From assembly GCA_021390615.1 (NCBI GenBank), contig JAJEJU010000025.1, positions 1,302,001-1,366,000 on the forward strand: 64,000 nucleotides of DNA. Direction: 5' to 3'. Within the stretch, counting starts at the first letter, position 1; each line of letters opens with the position of its first letter. The DNA comes from Rhodanobacteraceae bacterium ZG21-1 (GTDB taxonomy: Bacteria; Pseudomonadota; Gammaproteobacteria; Xanthomonadales; Rhodanobacteraceae). Positions 35,077 to 43,865 of the stretch are shown here, one piece after another. Below the pieces are notes generated by a model. That model worked only from the letters and a program-made list of their open reading frames with translations, made no database searches and was not told where the DNA came from. The translations under genes and the position numbers were made by a program.

Positions 35077-35973
35077 ATGTCCGCCTTATCTCCCGCAGCC
35101 ACGATGCCAGCGATCACTCCCGCCGCACGCAGCATCGCTGCAATATACCCGGCCACACGCGAAGACCTCGGCGGGCTGATCGCCCGCTGCCCGCTGTCGT
35201 TGCGCGGGCCGGCGCGGCTCGATCCGTTTCTGCGCCTGGTCCACTTCGGGCCGCAATCATGCCGCCCGTATCTCGCGGCGTGGACCTGCGGCACGCGCCC
35301 GTATCGCGGCATCGAGGCGGTCAGCATGGTCCTTGCCGGCACGCTGACGCGGCGCGACCGCGACGGCAGGTGCAGGCACGGCGCCGGCGACGTGCAGTGG
35401 CTGACCGCGGGAGCGGGAATGACCTGCGGCGAAACGCTGTCGGTGGCCTCCCGCCGGGCCGAGGGGCAGATCGAGATGCTGCAGCTGTGGATCAACCTGC
35501 CGGCGCGATTGAAGACGATCGAGCCGTCTCGCCATGACGTGGCGGCCGCCGACCTGCCGACGCTGCCCTTGGCGGGCGATGCCGGCGAGCTTCGTCTGCT
35601 GGCCGGCGATTTCGACGGCGCGAGCGGACCGGTTCGCTCACCCTGCAGCGTGTTTCTGGCCATCGTGCACTTACGCGCCGGCGCCCTGGCGCAGCTGCCG
35701 GCGCCGAGCCGGCGCAGCGTGCTGCTGTATCTCGTGCGTGGCGAATTGGCGATTGCCGGCATGCCGGTCGAGGCATGGCGACTGGTCGAAATGAATGCCG
35801 ACGGGGACCGCGTACTGATCGAGGCGAAGAGCGAAGCCTTGCTGCTGTTCGGCCACGCCGAACGCCTCGACGAACCGCTCGCGGCCGACGGAGCCATGGT
35901 CATGAACACCCCGGCGGAACTCGCTGCGGCCTTCCGCGATTTCAGCGCTGGCCGCTTCGAAGGCGGCAGCTGA
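35077..35973 (+). CDS. Pirin-family protein with degenerate metal site
   Basis: About 298 residues, a two-cupin pirin. The fold is clear from YRGIEAVSMVLAGTLTRRDR, GAGDVQWLTAGAGM and EMLQLWINLPARLK. Typical pirins bind Fe through H-P-H...H-x-E; here HPH is RPY and the H-x-E is CGE, so three of four ligands are replaced and only the Glu remains. It therefore probably lacks quercetinase or Fe-dependent activity. The start at ATG 35077 is preferred; the ATG at 35104 is also possible. It precedes a hotdog thioesterase on the same strand. Confidence 0.85.
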   Translation: MSALSPAATMPAITPAARSIAAIYPATREDLGGLIARCPLSLRGPARLDPFLRLVHFGPQSCRPYLAAWTCGTRPYRGIEAVSMVLAGTLTRRDRDGRCRHGAGDVQWLTAGAGMTCGETLSVASRRAEGQIEMLQLWINLPARLKTIEPSRHDVAAADLPTLPLAGDAGELRLLAGDFDGASGPVRSPCSVFLAIVHLRAGALAQLPAPSRRSVLLYLVRGELAIAGMPVEAWRLVEMNADGDRVLIEAKSEALLLFGHAERLDEPLAADGAMVMNTPAELAAAFRDFSAGRFEGGS

Positions 35974-36185
35974 TGGCATCGGGCACCGGGTCCGGCGGTG
36001 CCCATGTTCGAATCTGCCGCAGAAGCGCCGCGACCGGCCTGCCGAAACGATGGCCGGGTCGGACCCGACGCCATCGATCGGCTGCACAGACAAGCCCACG
36101 CCGATCGCCTAAGCTGGTGGCCTTGTCTTTGCGCCTCGCCATGCCTGCATGGCGCGACACGGACGTCCACACACGGAGCGATCGC

Positions 36186-36614
36186 ATGAGCGAATCCCTG
36201 CAACTCGGTCAGAGCGTGCTGGCGGCGCAACCGTTCAGCGCACTGCTCGGTACGGAGCTGACCCGATTCGAGAGCGGCCATGCCGAGCTGCGCATTCCGA
36301 TCGTCGACCGCTTGCTCCAGCAGCACGGCTTCGTGCACGGCGGCGTGCTCAGCTATGCGGCGGACAACGCACTGACCTTCGCCGGCGGCAGCGTGCTCGG
36401 CCCGCAGGTGGTCACCGCCGAATTCAAGATCAACTATCTGCGGCCGGCGCTGGGCGAGTCGCTGATCGCCCGTGCCGTAGTCGTGCATGCCGGCAAGAAC
36501 CAGGCGGTCTGCCGCTGCGACATCTACGCCGTCGACGCACAGGGCGAACGGCTGTGCGCGACCGCGCAGGGCACCATCACGCGGCTGGGCCAGGGACCGA
36601 ACCCCGAGCGCTGA
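36186..36614 (+). CDS. PaaI-family hotdog thioesterase
   Basis: 142 residues. The hotdog signature HGFVHGGVLSYAADNALTFA contains the catalytic-loop HGG and the acidic residue on the central helix; EFKINYLRPALGESLIARA and CRCDIYAVDAQGERLCATAQ complete the sheet. Hydrolyses acyl- or aryl-CoA thioesters. CGGAGCG precedes the ATG. The longer in-frame reading from 35775 overlaps the pirin gene and is rejected. Confidence 0.9.
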   Translation: MSESLQLGQSVLAAQPFSALLGTELTRFESGHAELRIPIVDRLLQQHGFVHGGVLSYAADNALTFAGGSVLGPQVVTAEFKINYLRPALGESLIARAVVVHAGKNQAVCRCDIYAVDAQGERLCATAQGTITRLGQGPNPER

Positions 36615-36663
36615 GCGCGCGCCTTCCGACCCTTTCCCCCTGCCTGTCGCGTAAGCTGCCCCG

Positions 36664-37152
36664 ATGACCGTCTCGCCCGCCCTGATCGAACGCCTGCGTC
36701 GCGAATTCGCGCTGGACTGGCACGGCATCCACGGTGCGCCGCACTGGGCCAGGGTCCGGCTGTTCGGCCTGCGCCTGTGCGAGCTCACCGGGGCGAATCC
36801 GCGCGTCGTCGAGGCCTTCGCCTTCCTGCACGATTCGCAACGCCGCGACGACAACTTCGACCATCTGCACGGCCCATTGGCCGCACAGTACGTACGTGCA
36901 TTGCCGCGTTCCGTACTCGGCCTCGACGCGGCGGAAGTCGAACTGCTGGCCGCGGCCTGCGACGGCCACAGCTACGGTCTGAGCGAAGGCGACATCACCG
37001 TGCTCACCTGCTGGGACGCCGACCGCCTGGATCTCGGCCGCGTGGCGATCCGGCCCGATCCGGCGCGGCTGTGCACGGCACCGGCACGTGACCCCGCCTT
37101 CATCCAGTGGGCCTACGAGCGAAGCATGCAGAACGGCATACTGGAGACCTGA
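36664..37152 (+). CDS. HD-domain-like phosphohydrolase family protein
   Basis: 162 residues. The pattern H (HGIHGAPHWARVRLFG), HD (FAFLHDSQRRDDNFDH), H (CDGHSYG) and D (TCWDADRLDLGRV) matches a compact HD-type metal site. No other domain. Proteins of this size are usually annotated as HD-superfamily hydrolases of unknown substrate. It sits on the plus strand, 49 bases after the thioesterase gene, and is convergent with the next gene. Confidence 0.78.
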   Translation: MTVSPALIERLRREFALDWHGIHGAPHWARVRLFGLRLCELTGANPRVVEAFAFLHDSQRRDDNFDHLHGPLAAQYVRALPRSVLGLDAAEVELLAAACDGHSYGLSEGDITVLTCWDADRLDLGRVAIRPDPARLCTAPARDPAFIQWAYERSMQNGILET

Positions 37153-37185
37153 GCAGACGCCGCGGCCGGCGAGGCAGCGCAGGCC

Positions 37186-37740
37186 TCAGCGGCGCGCCTC
37201 CACTTTGCGCAGCCTGGAAAACACCCCGCCGCGGTAGCCCATGCGCAACGCCACCGTGGCGACGATATACGGCGACATCATCATGCTGACATGCGGCTCG
37301 CCCAGCAGGCGCCCGATGCGGCCGGCGCAGCGCTTGCCGTAGACAAACACGCCCAGCACGACGAGCGCCATCAAGGCCTCGCCGTTGCCCAGCCCCGGCA
37401 ACAGGGATGGATAATTGGGCACGAAGGCGCAGCCGACCAACAGCAGCGGCGCGCACACGAACAGCGCGAGCACGATCCGCCGCACCAGCAGACAAGCCTG
37501 CTCCAGCTGCTCCAGCGAAACGGCTGGCTTTTCCACCCCGTCCTGCGTCAGGACGACATCCTTGTAAGTCAGAAAGCATCCACCGCCTCGATCGGCGGGT
37601 TCCGCATCGCCGCCGAAACGGAACGCATCGAGTGCAGCGCCGGCGAGCCGATCGGCATATGGGACCAGCTCGACGCGGGACGCGGCAAGCGGCGCGCTAC
37701 AAGCCCTTGGCCGCCTGCGCCACCGCGCGGAACAGCGCAC
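37186..37740 (-). CDS. Small membrane protein of unknown function downstream of trpE
   Basis: The confident part is residues after GVEKPAVSLEQLEQACLLVR, with two TM segments (IVLALFVCAPLLLVGCAFV and ALMALVVLGVFVYGKRC) and a basic tail (FSRLRKVEARR). The start is uncertain: the frame opens with a GTG at 37740 that overlaps trpE by 44 bases and yields an arginine-rich N-terminus, while a GTG at 37536 has AGGACGGG just before it and gives a 116-residue protein. I do not recognise the family. Same strand as trpE, so it may be cotranscribed. Confidence 0.55.
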   Translation of the reverse strand: MRCSARWRRRPRACSAPLAASRVELVPYADRLAGAALDAFRFGGDAEPADRGGGCFLTYKDVVLTQDGVEKPAVSLEQLEQACLLVRRIVLALFVCAPLLLVGCAFVPNYPSLLPGLGNGEALMALVVLGVFVYGKRCAGRIGRLLGEPHVSMMMSPYIVATVALRMGYRGGVFSRLRKVEARR

Positions 37741-39172
37741 GCCCCTTGCTCATGGTCTCCTCCCACTCGGCGGTGGGGTCGGAGTCGTAGACGATGCCAG
37801 CCCCGGCCTGGACGTATAGACGGCCGCCCTGGATCACCGCGGTGCGGATCGCGATGGCGGTGTCGGCATCGCCCCACCAGCCGATCCAGCCGATCGCACC
37901 GGCGTAGATGTTGCGCTTGTACGGCTCCAGCTCCTGGATGATCTCCAGCGCGCGGATCTTCGGCGCGCCGCTCAGCGTGCCGGCCGGGAAGGTGGCCTTG
38001 AGCACGTCCATGTAGCTGGCCTGCGGCCGCACGCGACCCTGCACCTGCGAGACGATGTGCATCACGTGCGAGTAGCGCTCGACCACGAAGGACTCGCTCA
38101 CCTCGACGCTGCCGGTCTCGCTGATGCGCCCGATGTCGTTGCGACCCAGGTCGATCAGCATCACGTGCTCGGCGCGCTCCTTCGGGTCGGCCAGCAGCTC
38201 GGCCTCCAGCGCGCGGTCCTCCGCTTCGGTGGCGCCGCGCCGGCGCGTGCCGGCCAGCGGGCGCACCACCACCTTGCCGTCCTTCAGCCGCGCCAGGATC
38301 TCCGGCGAAGATCCGACGATCTGGGTGTCGCCGAGATCGACGAAGTACATATAAGGCGACGGGTTGAGCGCGCGCAGCGCACGGTACACGTCCACCGGCC
38401 GCGCATGGAAGGCCACGCTCAGCCGCTGCGAGGGCACCACCTGGAAGATGTCGCCGGCGCGGATGTACTCCTTCGCCTTCTCCACCATCGCCTCGAATTC
38501 CTCCTTGGTGAAGGAGGAGCTGAAGTCGCCTTCGTCCAGCGCCACCGACTGGGTGGACTGCGGATAGCCCGCACCGCCCTGACGCAGCCGGTAGACCAGC
38601 GCGTCCAGCCGCCGCTGCGCCTGCGCGTAGGCCTGCGGCTGGGTCGGATCGGCGTGCACGATCAGGTACAGGCGGCCCTTCAGATTGTCGAATACCGCCA
38701 CTTCCTCGGCCAGCATCAGCAGCACGTCGGGCGTGCCCAGCTCGTCGGCGCGATCCCACTGCGCCAGCCGCGGCTCGATGTAGCCGATGGTCTCGAAGCC
38801 GAAGTAGCCGACCAGGCCGCCGCTGAAGGCGGGCAGCTGCGGCAGCCGCGGCACGTCGTACTGCTGGCGCAGCGTTTCGATCTCGGCCAGCGGGTCGTCC
38901 AGGTGCCGGCGCTCCACCACCTCGCCGGCGTCTTCCACTTCCAGCTCGTGGCCGCGCAGGCGATACACCCGGCGCGCCGGCAGGCCGATGATCGAATAGC
39001 GCCCCCAGGTAGTGCCGCCCTCGACCGATTCGAACAGGAAGGTGTAGCGGCCGTCGGCCAGCTTCAGATACACCGACAGGGGCGTGTCGAGGTCGGAAAA
39101 CACTTCGCGCACCAGCGGAATGCGCGTATGTCCTTGCGCGACCAGCGCGTCGAACTGCTCTCGGGAAATCAC
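37697..39172 (-). CDS. trpE: Anthranilate synthase component I
   Basis: 491 residues. Converts chorismate to anthranilate with ammonia from TrpG. Catalytic core motifs: GDIFQVVPSQRLSVAF, PEILARLKDGKVVVRPLAGT, DLGRNDIGRISETGSVEV, FPAGTLSGAPKIRALEII and AGAGIVYDSDPTAEWEE. The N-terminal region carries the feedback Trp-binding LFESVEGGTTWGRYS (variant of the LLES element). It has the same orientation as trpG-trpD-trpC but is separated from them by 21 kb. About 100 bases separate it from the pdsS-like gene upstream; no leader peptide is evident there. Confidence 0.97.
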   Translation of the reverse strand: MISREQFDALVAQGHTRIPLVREVFSDLDTPLSVYLKLADGRYTFLFESVEGGTTWGRYSIIGLPARRVYRLRGHELEVEDAGEVVERRHLDDPLAEIETLRQQYDVPRLPQLPAFSGGLVGYFGFETIGYIEPRLAQWDRADELGTPDVLLMLAEEVAVFDNLKGRLYLIVHADPTQPQAYAQAQRRLDALVYRLRQGGAGYPQSTQSVALDEGDFSSSFTKEEFEAMVEKAKEYIRAGDIFQVVPSQRLSVAFHARPVDVYRALRALNPSPYMYFVDLGDTQIVGSSPEILARLKDGKVVVRPLAGTRRRGATEAEDRALEAELLADPKERAEHVMLIDLGRNDIGRISETGSVEVSESFVVERYSHVMHIVSQVQGRVRPQASYMDVLKATFPAGTLSGAPKIRALEIIQELEPYKRNIYAGAIGWIGWWGDADTAIAIRTAVIQGGRLYVQAGAGIVYDSDPTAEWEETMSKGRALFRAVAQAAKGL

Positions 39173-39271
39173 GTGTCGAAACTCGGCAGGCTCAGGGGAA
39201 CGTCTATTGTAGACACAGGCGGCGGCCGAACTGGGACGCTCCCGTCGCGCCGGCCAGGCTCGCCTGAACGC

Positions 39272-41299
39272 TCAGAGCCGCTGCCGCGGCATGCCCTGCA
39301 GGCGCAGCACGAAGGCCACACCGTCACCGCCGTCGAGATTGCGCGCCGACGCCGCGCCGTCGTGGCGCTCGGCCACCAATCGCACCACGTACAGGCCCAG
39401 GCCCAGGTGCGGGGCGTCGCCGGGCGTGGCCTTGTCGCGCAGGCTGACCAGCGAATCGAACAGGCGACCCTGCATCGCCGCCGGCAGCGGCGGCCCCTGG
39501 TTGGCCAGCTCGATCTCCGCGCCGCCGTCGACCGCGCGCAGGCTCAGTCGCAGCCAGCCGTCGGCCGGAGTGAACGACAAGGCGTTGTCGAACAGCTTGT
39601 CCAGCGCCTGCGCGATCGGCTCCGGCGCGCAGTGCAGATGCAGCGGCTCGTCGGGCAGCACGCAGTCCAGCCCGCGGCCGCCGGCCAGCGGTCGATAGGC
39701 CTCCGCGCAGCCGCGCACCACTTCGCGCAGGTCCACGTCCTCGGGCTCGGCAGCGGCGATCGCGCGTTCCATCCGGCTGGCCTCGCTCATCGCCCGCACC
39801 AGCGCCACCAGCCGGGTCACGCCGTCGCGGGTGCGCACCAGATAAGGCTGCGCTTCCTCCGGCACGGCATGGTGCTGCTGCAGGATCTGCTCGAGGTTGT
39901 CCAGCGAGGACTTCACGATCGCCAGCGGCGTGTTCAATTCGTGCGAGAGCTTGGAGGCCAGCGTGCGCAGGTAGTCCGTATAGCCGCCGACCATCTCGAA
40001 CAGATGCTCGAAACTGCGCGCGAGATCGCCGATCTCGTCGGGATCGCCGGTCATCGGGAAACGCCCCTGCTTGAACAGGCCGTCCATGCGTCCGTCGTGC
40101 AGTTGAGCCAGGTCGGCCGCCTTGCGCAGGCGCGCCAGGCGCAGGCTGAGACGGGTGGCGAAGGCGAGCAGCACGCCGCCCGCCACCAGCAGCACGCCGA
40201 AGCTGGTCAGCAACAGGCTGAGCAGGGCGCGATTGGCCAGCAGCGGCACCGCGCGGCTGGCCTGCTCCAGCAGCAGCACGCCCTGCACCTTGCCGTTGCG
40301 CTCCACCGGCACGGCGGTCGCCAGCACCACGCTGCCGCGGCTTTCGCCGCGCCGCCACACCGTGGCGGACTTGCCGCCGCCGGCCTGCGCCACTTCGGCC
40401 AGGTCCAGCCGCGGCACGTCCTGGGTCCACAGCTCGGCATCCTCGAGCTGGTTGGCCAGCAAGGCGCGGTAGATCATCGAGGCGAACCAGCCCGGCTGGT
40501 CCTTGGCCTGGCCGGCGGTTTCGCTCAGCCGCCCGCTGCGCGCCAGCAACCAGCCCTGCGGGCTCAGCAGGCGCGCGCGCATGTCGCCCGGCGCCAGCCT
40601 GGCCAGCTCGTCGGAGAGCAATGGCGAATAGGCCAGCAGCGGACGCCGCTCGACCGCCAGCGGATCGCCGCCGGCCGCCGGATCGAACACGCCGAGGCCC
40701 AGCGCATCCAGGTGCAGGCTGCGCGGCAGGCGCAGCTCGACCTGGTAGCCGCTGCCGTCTTCCTGCCATTGCGCGTTGAGCAGATCGGGCAGGCCGGCCA
40801 GCGCCGGATCGAGCGGGCGCGCTGTCACCGGGCCGGGCGCCGCGCTGGCCAGCAGATAGCGGCGCTGCTGGCCGCCCACGCCGAGACTGAGCACCAGGTG
40901 ATCGGCCTGCAAGGCGCCGGCGTCGTCCGCATCGGCGCGCACCCGATGCGTGCTGCGCACCTGGGCATACAGGTAGAGCCAATCCTTGTCTTCGGCCAGC
41001 AGCAGCTTGCCGCGCTGGCCCAGCGGTTGGCTCCACGGCGTCAGCGGCGCCCAGTCGTCGCCGTAGCCGTCGACGGTGATCGGACTCTGCGCCTGCTGCA
41101 CATACCAGCCGCGGTCGTCGCCGGGCAGAATCGCTCCGGTGACCACCAGGCTGCGCGCCACCGCGCGCGCCGAGGCCTCGAGCGCCTGCGCCTGGCCGTC
41201 GCGCAGCAGGCTTTCCATCTGTCGCACATACAGCCAGCCGGCCACCGGCAGGGCCAGCGTGCACAGGGCGACGAGCAGCAGCTTGCGGCGCAGATTCAT
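39272..41299 (-). CDS. Sensor histidine kinase, PdsS-like
   Basis: 675 residues. N-terminal TM helix, then a large periplasmic region whose first part (PITVDGYGDDWAPLTPW, LLLAEDKDWLYLYAQVRST) resembles a CBM9/DOMON-like beta-sandwich, a second TM near SLLLTSFGVLLVAGGVLLAF, a HAMP-like linker, the phosphoacceptor box SKLSHELNTPLAIVKSSLDN, N-box DKLFDNALSFTP and G-box HLGLGLYVVRLV. The layout matches the PdsS kinase of the proteobacterial dedicated sortase system as I know it. It is the last gene of an operon starting with the matching response regulator; no sortase gene was seen in the window. Confidence 0.85.
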   Translation of the reverse strand: MNLRRKLLLVALCTLALPVAGWLYVRQMESLLRDGQAQALEASARAVARSLVVTGAILPGDDRGWYVQQAQSPITVDGYGDDWAPLTPWSQPLGQRGKLLLAEDKDWLYLYAQVRSTHRVRADADDAGALQADHLVLSLGVGGQQRRYLLASAAPGPVTARPLDPALAGLPDLLNAQWQEDGSGYQVELRLPRSLHLDALGLGVFDPAAGGDPLAVERRPLLAYSPLLSDELARLAPGDMRARLLSPQGWLLARSGRLSETAGQAKDQPGWFASMIYRALLANQLEDAELWTQDVPRLDLAEVAQAGGGKSATVWRRGESRGSVVLATAVPVERNGKVQGVLLLEQASRAVPLLANRALLSLLLTSFGVLLVAGGVLLAFATRLSLRLARLRKAADLAQLHDGRMDGLFKQGRFPMTGDPDEIGDLARSFEHLFEMVGGYTDYLRTLASKLSHELNTPLAIVKSSLDNLEQILQQHHAVPEEAQPYLVRTRDGVTRLVALVRAMSEASRMERAIAAAEPEDVDLREVVRGCAEAYRPLAGGRGLDCVLPDEPLHLHCAPEPIAQALDKLFDNALSFTPADGWLRLSLRAVDGGAEIELANQGPPLPAAMQGRLFDSLVSLRDKATPGDAPHLGLGLYVVRLVAERHDGAASARNLDGGDGVAFVLRLQGMPRQRL

Positions 41300-41302
41300 C
41301 GG

Positions 41303-43192
41303 CTAGCAGCCCAGCAGGAGTTCTTCGGGGCCGGCATCATGCCCAGGCGCATGGGCCGCTGTCGACGAGACCGGCGATCCGACTGCGGCCGGGAAGCTCA
41401 GCAGCGCCTGCAACGCGACGCGCAGCGCCATGGCGTCGCCGGCCGGCACTTCCTGCACGCCGGGCAAGCCTTGCAGGCCGCAGGCCGGCGTGGCGATCAC
41501 CGGGATCGCCGCGGCCACCGCGGCCAGGGCTGCGCGCGGCGCATGCTCGACGTGGGCCGGCAAGACCACCGCGTCGGCCACGCTGAGCCAGTCGCCGGCA
41601 TAGCCGGCATGCTCGACCTCGATGCCTCGCCACAGCGACGCATCGTCGGACGGCGTGCCCAGCACGCGCAGCCGGCAAGACAGCCCGCGCAGGGCTTCCG
41701 CCAATTCGTAGGCGCCCTTGCGCGCCAGCGCGCTGGCCGGAAACACCAGCAGCGGCGGTCGTTGCGGGTCCCGCGTGCGCGGCACGTCGGCCGGTGCCGC
41801 CGGCAGCGTCCACGGCAGGCGCAGCACCTCCGCGGCGCCATGGGCGCGCCAGTAGGCCGCCACCTCGGCATGCGCGGTGACGATGCGCCGTGCGCCGCGC
41901 ATCGCTTCCGCTTCGGCGGCGAGCAGCGCAGGCGACGCACGGAAATCGGCCAGGGTAGCGTCGGCCGCCTGGTTGCCGTGCCTGGCCCGATCCAGTCGCT
42001 GCTGCAGTTCGCCCATCGGCAAGGCGCTGGCCCACACGTCGTAGCTGCGACCACCCAGCGCGCCGGCCTGCTGCAGCCAGGGCAGCAGGCCCTGGTCGAT
42101 CAGCAGATGGGTGTGCTCGGGGCGCAGCCGGCGCAGATAGGCCTCGGCCAGCCAGCGCTGCCCGTCCAGCACGCTGGCCTGGCGCCGTCCGGCATGGCGC
42201 GCCCAGCGCCGCTGCCACGCAGCGCGGCGCAGGCTGGCGGCAGTCGCGAGAAACAATTGCGCCTGGTCCGACGGCGGCAGCCACGCAACGAACTTTGCGC
42301 CCGAACCCGGCCGGCGCAGCCAGGCACGGGCTGGCACCGGCAGGAAGCGATCGGCGTCCGCCGATTCGCTGCGCAGATGAGCGGCAAGCTCCGGCGTGCG
42401 CGCGTCGAGCAGCCAGGCCGTGCGGCCCTGGCGCTCGCGCAGCGCCGGGCGATGGCGGAAGCAGCCGGTCTGCTCGCAGCTCAGGCAGCCGCGCGCGACC
42501 GGCCTGGGCTCGGCGGCGACCGTGGCGATCGTCGACAGCACCGGCCGCACCGGCTGCGGCGATACCGGCGCCTCTTTCGCGCGGATCGTCAGCACCAGCT
42601 CGTGCGCGCTCAGGCTCAGCTCCAGCCGCCAGGCCACCGGCGCACGGACCCGCAGGTCCACGTAGTTCCAGAACACCGTGGCGTCCTGTACTTCAGATCG
42701 CCCCGCCTGGCGCTCGATGCGCGCGCTATGCGCATGCCGCTCCACCAGCTCGAAGTCGGCCTCGGCGGCGCAGGCGGCCAGCGCGTTGGAGATCTGGCAG
42801 ATGCCGCCGGCGATGGTCGGCACCACGCAGCCTTCGCGGATTTCGCGTCCGGCCACGAAGCCTCGGCGCGCCGTGGGCCGGCCGAGCTGCCGCCAGAAAC
42901 TCAGGCAGGCGCCGGCAGGCACCTCCACCGCATGGAAGGCGCGTGCGGCAAGCCGCAGGTTGTGCACCTTGCCAGCGACCAGGATGAATTCGCCCTCGCG
43001 GCCGTCGGCCCACAGCGGCGTGCGCGACTGCGCCAGCACCGACGCACCAGCCAGTTCATCGGCCGCAGGCCAGCGGCGCAGTTCGCGGTCGAACAGGTTG
43101 CGCGCAGTGCGCCGCGCGATCTGCCGGCGCGAGCGCAGCCAGAACCACAAGGCCTGGCTGCGACTGGGAATATCCGGGACCTGCGATTCCAT
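41303..43192 (-). CDS. VanW-domain protein fused to a glycosyltransferase-like domain
   Basis: 629 residues. Residues about 65-215 form a VanW domain with its signature GGICQISNALAACA...ELVERHAHS. The C-terminal 250 residues resemble a GT4-type glycosyltransferase: PPLLVFPASALARKGAYELA, LSCRLRVLGTPSDDASLW and VLPAHVEHAPRAALAAVAAA followed by IPVIATPACGL. In GT4 enzymes the EX7E motif holds two Glu; here the second appears to be Ala, so activity is uncertain. A Cys/His cluster (ARGCLSCEQTGCFRHRP) lies between. No signal peptide. Coupled to the kinase gene with a 3-base gap. VanW function is unknown in general. Confidence 0.78.
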   Translation of the reverse strand: MESQVPDIPSRSQALWFWLRSRRQIARRTARNLFDRELRRWPAADELAGASVLAQSRTPLWADGREGEFILVAGKVHNLRLAARAFHAVEVPAGACLSFWRQLGRPTARRGFVAGREIREGCVVPTIAGGICQISNALAACAAEADFELVERHAHSARIERQAGRSEVQDATVFWNYVDLRVRAPVAWRLELSLSAHELVLTIRAKEAPVSPQPVRPVLSTIATVAAEPRPVARGCLSCEQTGCFRHRPALRERQGRTAWLLDARTPELAAHLRSESADADRFLPVPARAWLRRPGSGAKFVAWLPPSDQAQLFLATAASLRRAAWQRRWARHAGRRQASVLDGQRWLAEAYLRRLRPEHTHLLIDQGLLPWLQQAGALGGRSYDVWASALPMGELQQRLDRARHGNQAADATLADFRASPALLAAEAEAMRGARRIVTAHAEVAAYWRAHGAAEVLRLPWTLPAAPADVPRTRDPQRPPLLVFPASALARKGAYELAEALRGLSCRLRVLGTPSDDASLWRGIEVEHAGYAGDWLSVADAVVLPAHVEHAPRAALAAVAAAIPVIATPACGLQGLPGVQEVPAGDAMALRVALQALLSFPAAVGSPVSSTAAHAPGHDAGPEELLLGC

Positions 43193-43244
43193 GAGGTGCT
43201 GCTCCCTGCAGCGCGAAACGCATGTCCGCCGCGGCGGGCGACGG

Positions 43245-43865
43245 CTAAGGCGACGCCGGCGCGGCGGCTGCCTTGGCCTCCGCCGCCTGCTTGCGGTAAT
43301 GCGAAGATTCGATCACTTGGGCGAACGCGGCCAGCAGCGACTGCCGCGTGGGGTCGTCCGCGGCCAGCGCCATCGACCAGCTGAAGCGGATACCGGAAGC
43401 CTTGCCCGGATCGCAGAACGCCACGGCGTCGTCGACGTGATCGCTGCCGTGATAGACGAAACCGCGGCAACCCAACCGCGCGCCCGGCAGGGGCAGCGGC
43501 TCGACCTTCGCTGCCGGATCGCGCTGCAGATAGTGCTTCTGGTCGTCCTGCCACTCGGCATCCAGCGTGGCCAGTTTGGCCGGCCACACATTGAGCACCA
43601 TCACGCGGTTCGGCTCGCCGGTCCACTCACCCTGGTACAGCACCAGGTCCACGCCGATCGCACGGGCGTACTGGCAGCAGTCCTGGGTCCAGCCGGCCGG
43701 CTTGCGCGCGTCGATCGACCAGCCAGCGGCCACGCCATCGGCCTTGCCGCTGGCCACCGCGTCGCCGCGCGCCGCGGCAAGTCGATCCGTCGCCGTCGCC
43801 GTCACGGCGACGCACAGCAGCGTCGCCGCGAGCCCGCAGCGAACGGCTCGCCTCACGGCTTCCAT
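43245..43865 (-). CDS. Secreted protein of unknown function in the pdsR-pdsS operon
   Basis: 206 residues. Signal peptide (VRCGLAATLLCVAVTATA) then a soluble domain with WSIDARKPAGWTQDCCQYAR, VMVLNVWPAKLATLDAEWQD, GCRGFVYHGSDHVDDAVAFC and a helical Ala-rich tail (AEAKAAAAPASP). Four cysteines (QDCCQ, GCRG, AFCD) may make disulfides. It overlaps the response regulator stop by 13 bases and precedes the VanW fusion, so it is part of that operon. Reminiscent of small proteins that measure or modify cell-envelope stress, but no family was recognised. Confidence 0.75.
   Translation of the reverse strand: MEAVRRAVRCGLAATLLCVAVTATATDRLAAARGDAVASGKADGVAAGWSIDARKPAGWTQDCCQYARAIGVDLVLYQGEWTGEPNRVMVLNVWPAKLATLDAEWQDDQKHYLQRDPAAKVEPLPLPGARLGCRGFVYHGSDHVDDAVAFCDPGKASGIRFSWSMALAADDPTRQSLLAAFAQVIESSHYRKQAAEAKAAAAPASP

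Noticed and set aside
37697..37740. N-terminal extension of the small membrane protein into trpE
   Set aside because: Not fully rejected but doubted: the extension is arginine-rich and lacks a ribosome binding site; GTG 37536 is an alternative start.
38057..43384. 1775-codon plus-strand frame opposite trpE, pdsS-like kinase and VanW fusion
   Set aside because: Antisense to three well-supported genes; the product is low-complexity R/Q/H/A-rich without domains.
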